A DNA stretch of 64,000 nt from an uncultured Oscillospiraceae bacterium (GCA_934512135.1 CAKSWT010000002.1:62001-126000), one strand, 5' to 3'; shown: positions 49,156-57,095, counted from the stretch's first letter. Notes: a model not told the origin generated them from the letters alone. Program-made: numbers and translations.

Positions 49156-49178
49156 GTTCCACGAGCCGAGGAAAGCGC

Positions 49179-49276
49179 AAAAAAAGCCGCACTCGTCCCC
49201 GGGCAGGCGCCCAGACGGTCGGCATTCAAGGGTCATACTCCATGTGGTTTCTTCCACTTCCGTCAGTTGTATGACC
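49179..49276 (-). ncRNA. ZTP (pfl) riboswitch with transcription terminator
   Basis: On the minus strand the aptamer opens with GGTCAT (49271-49276) pairing ATGACC as P1. Then come ACTGACGG, a GTGG/CCAC hairpin, TGGAG, and the conserved 3' block GCCGACCGTCTGGGC. GACGG and CCGTC can form the family pseudoknot. The 3' block is also the left arm of a GC terminator whose right arm ends in GCGGC, followed by seven T residues (49179-49185). This matches the ZTP riboswitch, an ON switch for folate and purine genes that senses AICAR riboside tri-/monophosphate. The downstream genes handle AICAR directly, which fits. Confidence 0.92.
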
Positions 49277-49282
49277 GAACTT

Positions 49283-49311
49283 ATCATACAAAAATCAGGG
49301 CGGTTTGTCAA
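49283..49311 (-). promoter_or_regulatory. Promoter of the purO-purH-purD operon
   Basis: A consensus TTGACA (49306-49311) and TATGAT (49283-49288) with a 17-base spacer, directly upstream of the riboswitch. Confidence 0.88.
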
Positions 49312-49448
49312 GGTTCCGGGGAAAAAATGCCGTAAAATACGAGGAAATGTCCATGACGGACAACGGGCGGGAGCTTGCAAAGAGTGTCCGCCAGAGAAGG
49401 ACAGCCAAAAAATCAGGCAAAATCACCCGGGTGCATGACATAGGCAGA

Positions 49449-49492
49449 GCATATGTCATGCATATGTCGAGCATGTGTCCGGCATATGTCAG
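49449..49492. repeat. Four 11-bp tandem repeats around CATATG
   Basis: Units GCATATGTCAT, GCATATGTCGA, GCATGTGTCCG and GCATATGTCAG run head to tail. The first also pairs with an upstream CATGACATA as a hairpin. The 11-bp period is about one helical turn. Confidence 0.8.
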
Positions 49493-49652
49493 TGGGATGT
49501 GATACATGTGCAGGCCTAATAAGAAAGAGAAAAAGAATAAGAAATTGGATAAGAAAGAGGGAGGGGGAAGATTACGGCCCGGGAGGGGCCGTGACCCGCA
49601 CCCGCAATGAGAGAGAATGTTTTTTTGTCGTTTTGACCGCTGGGGTATTCTT

Positions 49653-49780
49653 CCGCTGCCCAGCGGAGGACGTGTCTCCGACGGCCCACCTTTCTGACTG
49701 ACCAGAAAGGTGGGGCAAAGAGTCACCAAAGGGAGGGCCCTTTGGAATCCCCCAAATCTGGAGTGCGGTCTTCTGTGGTT
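49653..49780 (+). repeat. Multi-hairpin repeat unit, left copy
   Basis: The order is hairpin CCGCT/AGCGG (49653-49666), the box GACGTGTCTCCGACGG, a perfect 12-bp hairpin (49685-49696 with 49703-49714), CAAAGAG, a perfect 8-bp hairpin (49726-49733 with 49738-49745), GGAATCCC, and a TTCTGTGG segment. The right copy repeats this order in inverted orientation. Confidence 0.7.
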
Positions 49781-50001
49781 TTCTACGTCAAGAGGCTGCC
49801 TGTCCGTGGCCGTAAAAAACCCTACTGGTTTTTTCGGCCCGCTGATTGTGCCGAGGTTTCTTTTGTCCATCTCTTGGGGTGCCTTCCGAAGGGGCGAAGC
49901 CAAGCCAGCCAGATCGGGACAAAGGGAGCATGGCAGAAATTCGAGGCCGCCGGGAACAGAGTGAACCGGATGGCCCGGGCAGAAACGCTCTTCGGGGCGC
50001 T

Positions 50002-50126
50002 CCACAGAACGCTGCACAAGCAAGGACGCCGGGATTCCCAAGGGCTGGCCCTTGGGCCGCTCTTTCGTCCATTTCTGGCGGCCCAGAAATGGACCCGTCG
50101 GAGACACGTCCCCGCTACGCAGCGGG
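50002..50126 (-). repeat. Multi-hairpin repeat unit, right copy (inverted)
   Basis: Read on the minus strand it has the same order as the left copy: CCGCT/AGCGG hairpin, GACGTGTCTCCGACGG box, a perfect 12-bp hairpin (50067-50078 with 50083-50094), GAAAGAG, a perfect 8-bp hairpin (50037-50044 with 50049-50056), GGAATCCC and TTCTGTGG. Stem sequences differ from the left copy but pairing is preserved. Confidence 0.7.
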
Positions 50127-50245
50127 AAGTATGGCCGCCGGAGGCCGTCCTCCGCTACGCAGCGGGAAAAAAGCGGGACAATTCCGGGACAATTCCGGGA
50201 TGAAATCCTCCTGTGCCTGTGGTATGCTGGTACCGTCAAGATCAG

Positions 50246-50278
50246 AAAAAACGCGCCGCCCGGAGGGCCGGACGGCGC
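50246..50278 (-). terminator. Intrinsic terminator of the purE-C-F-M-N operon
   Basis: On the minus strand an 11-bp GC stem with one G-U pair (50268-50278 with 50253-50263) is followed by six T residues (50246-50251). Confidence 0.85.
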
Positions 50279-50363
50279 AGAGAGGGGAAATCCTATGATA
50301 GGGCGAATCTTCTTGCTTTTCGTGTTCCTTCTGGGAATGGGAACAACAAGAATCCTGGGTGCC

Positions 50364-50987
50364 TCAGAGAATATGGACCTGACGGCCCTCCACCTTCAGC
50401 CGTCCCTGGCAGAACAGGGCCACGGCCTGGGGCAGAATGACCCACTCCGCCTGCTCCATAATCCGCTGCTGAAGGGACTCCGGGGTGTCGCCGTCCTCCA
50501 CGGCCACGGCCTTTTGCAGGACGATGGGGCCGGCGTCACACTCCTCGGAGACAAAATGCACCGTGGCGCCGGAGATCTTCACCCCGTATTGGAGGGCCTT
50601 TTCATGGACGTGGAGCCCATAGCAGCCCTTGCCGCAGAAGGAGGGGATCAGGGAGGGGTGGATGTTCAAAATCCGGTTGGGATAGGCGTCCACCAGCTCC
50701 TGGGTGATAATGACCATAAAGCCGGCCATCACCACCAGGCCGATGTCCAGGGCCCGGAGCTTTTCCACCAGGGCCACCGTCATCTCCCGGGCGGAGCCGT
50801 AGTCCTTTCGGGACACCACATAGCCGGGAATCCCGGCCTCCTTGGCCCGCTCCAGGGCATAGGCCGACTGGGTGGAGGAAATCACCGCAGAGATGGTCCC
50901 GCCGGGGATCGCCCCACGGGCCTGGGCGTCAATGAGCGCCTGGAGATTGGTGCCGCCGCCGGAAACCAGAACGGCGATATTTACCAT
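50364..50987 (-). CDS. purN: Phosphoribosylglycinamide formyltransferase
   Basis: A 207-residue folate-dependent GAR transformylase. It starts 'VNIAVLVSGGGTNLQALIDA' (phosphate loop). The formyl-transfer site is 'NIHPSLIPSFCGKGCYG' with the Asn-His pair, and 'ATVHFVSEECDAGPIVLQ' supplies the Asp. The ATG at 50987 overlaps the end of purM by 7 nt. It is the last gene of the purE-C-F-M-N operon. Confidence 0.96.
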   Translation of the reverse strand: MVNIAVLVSGGGTNLQALIDAQARGAIPGGTISAVISSTQSAYALERAKEAGIPGYVVSRKDYGSAREMTVALVEKLRALDIGLVVMAGFMVIITQELVDAYPNRILNIHPSLIPSFCGKGCYGLHVHEKALQYGVKISGATVHFVSEECDAGPIVLQKAVAVEDGDTPESLQQRIMEQAEWVILPQAVALFCQGRLKVEGRQVHIL

Positions 50988-52021
50988 AGCTCCACGCCCT
51001 TTTCGCCGGCCACGCACTTGCCGATGAGGTAGGGATGCTCGCCGCAGCGGACCATGGTCTCCATTACGGCCCCGGCGTCCTCCTTGGCCACGGCCATCAC
51101 CAGGCCCACGCCCATGTTGAAGGTGTTGTACATGTCCCGCTCGGGAATCTGGCCCCGCTCCTGGATGATGGAGAAAATGGGGGGGACGGGAATCTGGGAG
51201 ATCTGAATCTCCGCACAGACGCCCTCGGGGAGCATACGGGGGACGTTCTCGTAGAGACCGCCGCCGGTGATATGGCTGATGCCCTTGACCTTCAGGCCGG
51301 ACTCCAGCAGGGTCTTAACCGGGCGCACATAGATCCGGGTGGGCTTCAGCAGCTCCTCACCCAGGCTGCACCGAAGCTCCGGCACCACGGTTTTCAGGTC
51401 CGCATGCTCGATGTCCAGGGCCTTCCGCACCAGGCTGTAGCCGTTGGAGTGAATGCCGTTGGAGCCCAGGCCGATGAGAACGTCCCCGGGGACGATGTCA
51501 TGGCCGTCGAGAATCTTGGACTTGTCCACGATGCCCACGGAGAAGCCGGCCAGGTCGTACTCCTCCTCGGGATAGAAGCCGGGCATCTCTGCGGTTTCAC
51601 CGCCGATCAGGGCGCAGCCCGCCTGCCGACATCCCTCGGCAATGCCGGAGACGATCTGCTCAATCCGGGCAGGCTCGTTTTTGCCGCAGGCCACATAGTC
51701 CAGGAAGAACATGGGCACGGCGCCGGCACAGACAATGTCGTTGACACACATGGCCACGCAGTCGATGCCCACGGTGTTGTGCTTATCCATCAGAAACGCA
51801 ATCTTCAGCTTGGTGCCCACGCCGTCGGTGCCGGAAACCAGCACAGGCTCCGCCATGCCGGCGGTATTGGGGGCGAACAGGCCGCCGAAGCCGCCCAGAC
51901 CGCCGATGACACCGGGAATCTTGGTGCTCTCTACCAGGGGCTTGATTCGATTGACCGCCTCATAGCCTGCGGTCACGTCTACGCCTGCGGCGGCGTAGCT
52001 GTCACTTTTGCTAATGCTCAT
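50981..52021 (-). CDS. purM: Phosphoribosylformylglycinamidine cyclo-ligase
   Basis: A 346-residue AIR synthetase that closes FGAM with ATP. 'SYAAAGVDVTAGYEAV' opens it, followed by 'GIGGLGGFGGLF'-type 'IGGLGGFGGLFAPN', 'LVSGTDGVGTKLKIAF', the PurM signature 'ALIGGETAEMPGFYPEEEYDLAGF' split around its loop, and 'HITGGGLYENVPRMLP'. It lies 2 nt after purF on the same strand and overlaps purN. Confidence 0.97.
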   Translation of the reverse strand: MSISKSDSYAAAGVDVTAGYEAVNRIKPLVESTKIPGVIGGLGGFGGLFAPNTAGMAEPVLVSGTDGVGTKLKIAFLMDKHNTVGIDCVAMCVNDIVCAGAVPMFFLDYVACGKNEPARIEQIVSGIAEGCRQAGCALIGGETAEMPGFYPEEEYDLAGFSVGIVDKSKILDGHDIVPGDVLIGLGSNGIHSNGYSLVRKALDIEHADLKTVVPELRCSLGEELLKPTRIYVRPVKTLLESGLKVKGISHITGGGLYENVPRMLPEGVCAEIQISQIPVPPIFSIIQERGQIPERDMYNTFNMGVGLVMAVAKEDAGAVMETMVRCGEHPYLIGKCVAGEKGVELW

Positions 52022-52023
52022 GG

Positions 52024-53457
52024 TTATCTCTCCTGATTCTGTATTGGGACCGGAACATTATACCGGCCGGTGAAGCAGGCGTCACAAACGCCGTGTGTAA
52101 GAGTTTCCGAAATGGAGGACAGGTCCTCCAGGCTTAGATAATCCAGGGAATCCACCCCCAACAGCCGGCGGATCTCCTCGTTGGATCTGCCATGGGCAAT
52201 CAGCTGGTCGCTGCTGGGAATATCGGTGCCGAAGAAGCAGGGGTATTCAAATCGAGGAGAGGCCACCCGGTAGTGGACCTCCTTGGCGCCGGCCTCCCGC
52301 ACCAGCTGCACCGTACGAACACAGGTGTTTCCCCGAACGATGGAGTCGTCCACCACAATCACCCGCTTGCCCCGGACGGTGGAGGCCAGGGCGTTGAGCT
52401 TGATTTTCAGGGACTTTTCCCGCTCGACCTCGGAGGGCTGGATAAAGGTCCGGCCGATATAGCGGTTTTTCACAAAGCCGGTTTGCAGGGGAATGCCGGA
52501 TTCTCGGGCATAGCCCATGGCGGGGGTGATGCCGGAATCCGGGACGCCGATGACGCAGTCGCCCTTTACCCCGTCCCTCCGGGCCAGGGCCCGTCCCGCC
52601 TCCAGCCGGACCGAGTCCACGCTGGCGCCGTCCAGCACACTGTCCGACCGGGCGAAATAGATAAACTCAAACATGCAAAGGCTGCTTTTGGCCTTAATGC
52701 CGCTGGGAATGGACCGGAAGGTTCCGGCACCCAGATCTGCCACCACTACCTCGCCGGGCTCTACCTCCCGAATGAGACGGCCCCCCAGCACCGGGAAGGC
52801 GCAGGATTCCGAGGCGAACATAATGGAGCCGTCCACCTGGCCAATGCACAGAGGCCGGAAGCCGTTGGGATCCCGGAAGGCCACCAGCTTGCCCTGGGTC
52901 AGCACCACCACGGAATAGGCGCCGATCATATACTGCATGGCGTTGATTACGGCGTCCTCAATGGTGTTGGTCCGCATACGCTCCCGGACCAGCAGATAGG
53001 AGATCACCTCGGCGGAGTTGCTGGTCTGGAAAATGCCGCCCCGAAGCTCGGTCTCCCGGCGCAGCTCCCCAGAGTTGACCAGCTTGCCGTTATAGCACAC
53101 GGCCATGGAGCCGGAGGCGTGGGTGATGACAATGGGCTGGGCGTTCACCGTGGCCATGTCTCCGGACACGGAATAGCGCACATGGCCAATGGCGGCGGGG
53201 CCCACAAGGGTCTCCAGGGACTTGTCCGTAAACACGTCGGGAACCAGACCCGGGCCCTTATGGAGGTGGAACCGGCCCTTATCCACCGAGGCGATGCCGG
53301 CGGACTGCTGTCCGCGGTGCTGTAGGGAATAGAGGGCGGTGTAGACGCTGTGGGCGGCGGACAGGGTGCTGCCCTCCTTCAGGGCAATCCCAAATACGCC
53401 GCATTCCTCGCCGTATTGGCGGAGCTTAGGACAGGCTTTTGCCTGTAAACATTCCAT
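52024..53457 (-). CDS. purF: Amidophosphoribosyltransferase
   Basis: A 477-residue enzyme for the committed purine step (PRPP + glutamine to phosphoribosylamine). An 18-residue propeptide precedes the nucleophile C19 in 'EECGVFGIAL', so it must be processed as in Bacillus. The PRPP-binding loop is 'VIVVDDSIVRGNTC'. The C-terminal 'GVCDACFTGRYNVPVP' provides cysteines of the Bacillus-type [4Fe-4S] cluster. The ATG at 53457 is one base from the purC stop; the longer frame overlaps purC. Confidence 0.97.
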   Translation of the reverse strand: MECLQAKACPKLRQYGEECGVFGIALKEGSTLSAAHSVYTALYSLQHRGQQSAGIASVDKGRFHLHKGPGLVPDVFTDKSLETLVGPAAIGHVRYSVSGDMATVNAQPIVITHASGSMAVCYNGKLVNSGELRRETELRGGIFQTSNSAEVISYLLVRERMRTNTIEDAVINAMQYMIGAYSVVVLTQGKLVAFRDPNGFRPLCIGQVDGSIMFASESCAFPVLGGRLIREVEPGEVVVADLGAGTFRSIPSGIKAKSSLCMFEFIYFARSDSVLDGASVDSVRLEAGRALARRDGVKGDCVIGVPDSGITPAMGYARESGIPLQTGFVKNRYIGRTFIQPSEVEREKSLKIKLNALASTVRGKRVIVVDDSIVRGNTCVRTVQLVREAGAKEVHYRVASPRFEYPCFFGTDIPSSDQLIAHGRSNEEIRRLLGVDSLDYLSLEDLSSISETLTHGVCDACFTGRYNVPVPIQNQER

Positions 53458-53458
53458 T

Positions 53459-54169
53459 TTACTTGCCCAGGACCCGGCGCAGGACCTCCTGATAGGCATC
53501 CTCTACGCCGCCCAGATCACGGCGGAACCGGTCCTTATCCAGCTTCTCGCCGGTTTTGGAGTCCCAGAGACGGGCGGTGTCCGGGGAGATCTCGTCGGCC
53601 AGGATAATGGTCCCGTCAGGCAGACGGCCAAACTCCAGCTTGAAGTCCACCAGGGTTACCCCTACGCTCTGCCAAAAGGCCTTCAGCACGTCGTTGACCT
53701 GGAAGGCCATGGCCTTGATGGTCTCGATCTCCTGGGGAGTGGCCAGCTTCAGGGCAATGGCGTGATAGCTGTTCATCAGGGGATCGTTGAGCTCGTCGCA
53801 CTTGTAGGAGAACTCGATGGTGGGCGCCTCAAAGACAATGCCCTCCTCCACGCCGTACCGGGCGGCAAAGCTGCCGGCGGAGATATTGCGGATAATGACC
53901 TCCAGGGGAACGATCTGCACCTTCTTCACCACGGCGTCGGTGTCGCTGAGCTCCTCCACAAAGTGGGTGGGAACGCCCTTCTCCTCCAGGAGCTTCATGA
54001 AATAGTTGGTCAGACGGTTGTTGATGGCGCCTTTGCCCAGGATGGTGCCCTTTTTCTGGCCATTGAAGGCGGTGGCGTCATCCTTATAGGAGACGATGCA
54101 GAGATTGGGGTCGTCCGTGGCATAGACCTTCTTGGCCTTGCCTTCATAGAGCTGTTCTGCCTGTTTCAT
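53459..54169 (-). CDS. purC: SAICAR synthetase
   Basis: A 236-residue ligase joining CAIR and aspartate. 'QLYEGKAKKVYATDDPNL' starts it (ATP loop), followed by 'PLEVIIRNISAGSFAARYG', 'LVDFKLEFGR' and 'ILADEISPDTARLWD', the family signatures. It overlaps purE at a 4-nt ATGA junction. Confidence 0.97.
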   Translation of the reverse strand: MKQAEQLYEGKAKKVYATDDPNLCIVSYKDDATAFNGQKKGTILGKGAINNRLTNYFMKLLEEKGVPTHFVEELSDTDAVVKKVQIVPLEVIIRNISAGSFAARYGVEEGIVFEAPTIEFSYKCDELNDPLMNSYHAIALKLATPQEIETIKAMAFQVNDVLKAFWQSVGVTLVDFKLEFGRLPDGTIILADEISPDTARLWDSKTGEKLDKDRFRRDLGGVEDAYQEVLRRVLGK

Positions 54170-54663
54170 AGTTTCGCTACCTCCATCTGTAAGTTGTGAT
54201 CCTTTGCAAGCACGGCCTCTGCCATGGCGCCCTTGTAGGCTCTGAGCTGCTCCGCCAGGGAGGGCTCGGAGAGGGCGAGCATCTGCACGGCCAAAAGCCC
54301 GGCATTTTCCGCCGCGCCTACGCCCACGGTGGCCACCGGAATCCCGGAGGGCATCTGGACGATGGACAGAAGGCTGTCAAGGCCGTCGCAGAAAGAGGAT
54401 TTGATGGGGAGCCCGATCACCGGAAGGATGGTCTGGGCCGCCAGCACTCCGCCCAGGTGTGCAGCCTTTCCCGCTGCGGCAATGATGACGCCGAAGCCGT
54501 TTTCCTCGGCGTGCTTGGCGAAGTCCTCCGCCTCTGCGGGGGTGCGGTGGGCAGAGAGCACCCGGGCCTCAAAGGGAACCCCAAAGCGCTTGAGCTGGAC
54601 CAGCGCCCCGCGAACCACGGGAAAATCGCTGTCGGAACCCATAATCACTGCGACCTTCTTCAT
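54166..54663 (-). CDS. purE: 5-(carboxyamino)imidazole ribonucleotide mutase PurE
   Basis: A 165-residue enzyme moving the carboxylate in N5-CAIR (class I) or carboxylating AIR (class II). It has 'VAVIMGSDSDFPVV', 'VLSAHRTPAEAEDFA' and 'GKAAHLGGVLAAQTILPVIGLP'. No purK is in the window, so the class is not settled by context. The second of two close ATGs is preferred because the AGGAGGT site is 8 nt from it. It is the first gene of its operon. Confidence 0.95.
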   Translation of the reverse strand: MKKVAVIMGSDSDFPVVRGALVQLKRFGVPFEARVLSAHRTPAEAEDFAKHAEENGFGVIIAAAGKAAHLGGVLAAQTILPVIGLPIKSSFCDGLDSLLSIVQMPSGIPVATVGVGAAENAGLLAVQMLALSEPSLAEQLRAYKGAMAEAVLAKDHNLQMEVAKL

Positions 54664-54845
54664 AGACATAACCTCCTGACAAAATGAAAGCGCAGGCGTG
54701 ACAAGGCACTCCTGCGGCGGTTAATGGGGAAGAATGGATACACCAATCCCGCGAATCTGACACAGCATCCAAATCCGCAGCATAGTGGGCACCACCTTCG
54801 TCATGAATCTATGCCCATTTTAGCGTATTTCATTTTTTTTTGCAA
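54664..54845 (-). promoter_or_regulatory. purE promoter and leader with possible attenuator
   Basis: Promoter TTGCAA (54840-54845), 17-base spacer, TAAAAT (54817-54822). The leader of about 145 nt contains a 27-codon open frame (54804-54721) that starts only ~6 nt from the expected transcript end. A hairpin follows (54691-54715; CGCAGG arms with GTG/CAC inner pairs), then CTTTCATTTT. No known purine riboswitch pattern is visible. Confidence 0.6.
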
Positions 54846-54935
54846 GTGAATGCGGCCCCTTTGGTGGATTTTTGTAGTCCTGCACAGGGAAATGGTAAAC
54901 CGCTGATAAAACTTGGGCAAAATGAAAACATTCCT

Positions 54936-54996
54936 GCGTTTTCCTCCTCCGGCGGGAGGAAAACGCTGCCGCGGCCCCGTGGGACTGCGGCAGCGT
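54936..54996 (-). terminator. Two overlapping hairpins ending the V-ATPase operon
   Basis: The first stem is 10 bp (54987-54996 with 54963-54972) followed by TTTT. The second is 12 bp perfect (54955-54966 with 54936-54947). They share four bases, so only one can be complete at a time. Confidence 0.75.
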
Positions 54997-55007
54997 CAAG
55001 ATAGGCG

Positions 55008-55700
55008 TTACTGGGGATGACGCTGGGCCTCCCGCTCCAGGCGGCGGGCCTCGGCCTTTCGGACCTGCTCCTCCAGCATCATGTCCTTGACCTTCATGAG
55101 CCGGGAGGTGTTAGAGCGCTCGTTTTCATCCAGCTTCATGGAGATATATTTGATGTTTTTGTCGTACTCGGGAATCATCACATATTCCAGGGCGTTGACC
55201 CGGCGACGGGTCTTTTCGATCTCCTGGGCCAGAAGCTGCATGGTCTTTTCCACCTGGGCCAGCTCCAGCATGTCCTGAAATACCTCCGAGAGGGCCTCCA
55301 GGGCGTCGTCCAGCTCTCCGGAGGTCTGGGCAAAGCCATAGGGATAAATCTCGGCGGGGTCGTCGGTTTTGGTGTGGAAGGTGTACTCCGGCACGTTCAC
55401 GGACATGATGTTTTTGAAGGTCATGTCCAGGGACACCGCCTGCTTGGGATAGCTCAGGGCCTGCTCCAGCATCTCCGGGCTCATCACCGCGGAGGCCACG
55501 GTAAAGGCGCTGTGGGCCTCCATGAGCTTTTCCTCCACATGGGCCCGAAGCTCCTGGTTCTTGTGGACAATGTCCAGGAACTGACGCATCAGCTCGTCCC
55601 GCTTGTCCTTCAGGAGCTTGTGGCCCCGGACGGCGGTGGTCCGGCGGGATTTGAGCCGGGTGAGCTCCATCCGTGTGGGATTTATGGTTGTGGATGCCAT
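55008..55700 (-). CDS. ntpD: V-type ATPase subunit D
   Basis: A 230-residue central-stalk subunit. 'INPTRMELTRLKSRRTTAVRGHKLLKDKRDEL' is the signature N-terminus, and a long coiled coil at both ends forms the rotor shaft inside the A3B3 ring. It is the last gene of the operon and ends just before a double hairpin. An AAGGAGGT site precedes the ATG. Confidence 0.95.
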   Translation of the reverse strand: MASTTINPTRMELTRLKSRRTTAVRGHKLLKDKRDELMRQFLDIVHKNQELRAHVEEKLMEAHSAFTVASAVMSPEMLEQALSYPKQAVSLDMTFKNIMSVNVPEYTFHTKTDDPAEIYPYGFAQTSGELDDALEALSEVFQDMLELAQVEKTMQLLAQEIEKTRRRVNALEYVMIPEYDKNIKYISMKLDENERSNTSRLMKVKDMMLEEQVRKAEARRLEREAQRHPQ

Positions 55701-55712
55701 GGTCCCACCTCC

Positions 55713-57095
55713 TTACTTGGTCTCTTCGGGATAGTATTTCTCGATAAAAGAGGTATTGATTCGCTTCAGCTCGCTTTTGGGCAGAATGGACAGGAGCTTC
55801 CAGCCCAGATTCAGGGTCTCCTCAATGGAACGGTTGGCGTCGTTGCCCTGGGAGACATACTGGTTTTCAAACTCCGTGGCGAACTTGGCGTAGAGCTTAT
55901 CGGTGTCCGACAGCGCCGCCTCGCCCAGAATGGTCATCAGCTCGGCGGCCTCCTTGCCTCCGGAGTAGGCGGCAAAGAGCTGGTTCATGGTGCCGGCGTG
56001 ATCCTCCCGGGTCTTCCCCACGCCGATGCCCTTGTCCTTCAGACGGGACAGGGAGGGGAGCACGTCAATGGGGGGATTGATGCCCTTCCGGTACAGGTCC
56101 CGGGACAGAATGATCTGGCCCTCGGTGATATAGCCGGTGAGGTCGGGGATGGGATGAGTCTTGTCGTCCTCGGGCATGGTCAGAATGGGAATCATGGTGA
56201 TGGAGCCCTCGCAGCCAATCCGGCGGCCGGCCCGCTCGTACATGGTGGCCAGGTCGGTGTAGAGGTAGCCGGGATAGCCCCGGCGTCCGGGGACCTCCTT
56301 CTTTGCGGCGGAAATCTCACGAAGGGCCTCGGCGTAGTTGGTGATGTCGGTCATAATCACCAGCACATGCATGCCCTTTTCAAAGGCCAGATACTCTGCG
56401 GCAGTCAGGGCCATACGGGGGGTGGCGATACGCTCCACGGCGGGGTCGTTGGCCAGGTTGGAGAACAGCACGGTCCGGTCGATGGCGCCGGTACGGCGGA
56501 ACTCCTGGACAAAGAACTCCGACTCCTCAAAGGTGATGCCGATGGCGGCGAACACCACGGCGAAGTTGCCGGCGTCGTCCCCCAGCACCTTGGCCTGACG
56601 GGCGATCTGAGCCGCCAGGGCGGCGTGGGGCAGACCGGAGCCGGAGAAAATGGGCAGCTTCTGGCCACGGACCAGGGTGTTCAGGCCGTCAATGGCGGAG
56701 ACACCGGTCTGGATAAACTCCGAGGGATAGTTTCGGGCGGCGGGGTTCATCGGCAGTCCGTTGATGTCCATATAGGCGTCGGGAAGAATGTCCGGGCCGC
56801 CGTCAATGGGGTTGCCCATGCCGTCGAACACACGGCCCAGCATATCCTCGGAAACCCCCAGCTGCAGGGGGTGCCCCAGGAAGCGGACCTTACTCCGGGC
56901 CAGGTTGATGCCGGTGGAGGAGTCAAACAGCTGCACCAGAACGTCAGAGCCGTCTACCTCCAGCACCTTGCACCGGCGGAGCTCGCCGTTGGGCAGCTCG
57001 ATCTCACCCAGCTCATCATAGGTGACGCCCTCTACGTTTTTCACCAGCATCAGAGGGCCGGAGACCTCGGAAATGGTGCGGTATTCTTTAATCAT
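55713..57095 (-). CDS. ntpB: V-type ATPase subunit B
   Basis: A 460-residue non-catalytic nucleotide-site subunit. It has 'GPLMLVKNVEGVTYDELGEI', 'GQKLPIFSGSGLPHAALAAQIARQA' (the altered P-loop region) and 'MPEDDKTHPIPDLTGYITEGQI'. It alternates with subunit A in the hexamer. It overlaps the end of ntpA by 8 nt; the ATG at 57095 is preferred over 57107. Confidence 0.97.
   Translation of the reverse strand: MIKEYRTISEVSGPLMLVKNVEGVTYDELGEIELPNGELRRCKVLEVDGSDVLVQLFDSSTGINLARSKVRFLGHPLQLGVSEDMLGRVFDGMGNPIDGGPDILPDAYMDINGLPMNPAARNYPSEFIQTGVSAIDGLNTLVRGQKLPIFSGSGLPHAALAAQIARQAKVLGDDAGNFAVVFAAIGITFEESEFFVQEFRRTGAIDRTVLFSNLANDPAVERIATPRMALTAAEYLAFEKGMHVLVIMTDITNYAEALREISAAKKEVPGRRGYPGYLYTDLATMYERAGRRIGCEGSITMIPILTMPEDDKTHPIPDLTGYITEGQIILSRDLYRKGINPPIDVLPSLSRLKDKGIGVGKTREDHAGTMNQLFAAYSGGKEAAELMTILGEAALSDTDKLYAKFATEFENQYVSQGNDANRSIEETLNLGWKLLSILPKSELKRINTSFIEKYYPEETK

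Larger units (their letters stand above)
49312..50245. other. Non-coding interlude between two purine operons
   Basis: About 0.93 kb without a supported gene. From left to right it holds a CATGACATA/TATGTCATG inverted pair, four 11-bp tandem repeats, a purine-rich tract (49521-49575), a short GC hairpin near 49577-49594, two inverted copies of a multi-hairpin unit (49653-49780 and 50002-50126), a third copy of one hairpin (50152-50165) and two 11-bp repeats of GGGACAATTCC (50175-50196). Open frames here are short, overlapping and low-complexity. Confidence 0.75.

Noticed and set aside
49350..49502. 51-residue frame with a plausible ribosome site in the interlude
   Set aside because: Its second half consists of the 11-bp tandem repeats, whose period is not a multiple of three. 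No promoter or family was seen.
49710..50298. Several 80-150-codon frames in the hairpin-repeat region
   Set aside because: They overlap each other on both strands and follow the repeats rather than codon structure.
50295..51032. Rightward frame beginning with a signal-peptide-like MIGRIFLLFVFLLGMG
   Set aside because: Nearly all of it is antisense to purN and purM, with shadow-type composition. The hydrophobic start is short and probably accidental, although a short peptide cannot be excluded.
54664..54845. Purine, PRPP or ppGpp riboswitch before purE
   Set aside because: None of the conserved core boxes of these classes could be found in the leader; only a short frame and a hairpin are present.
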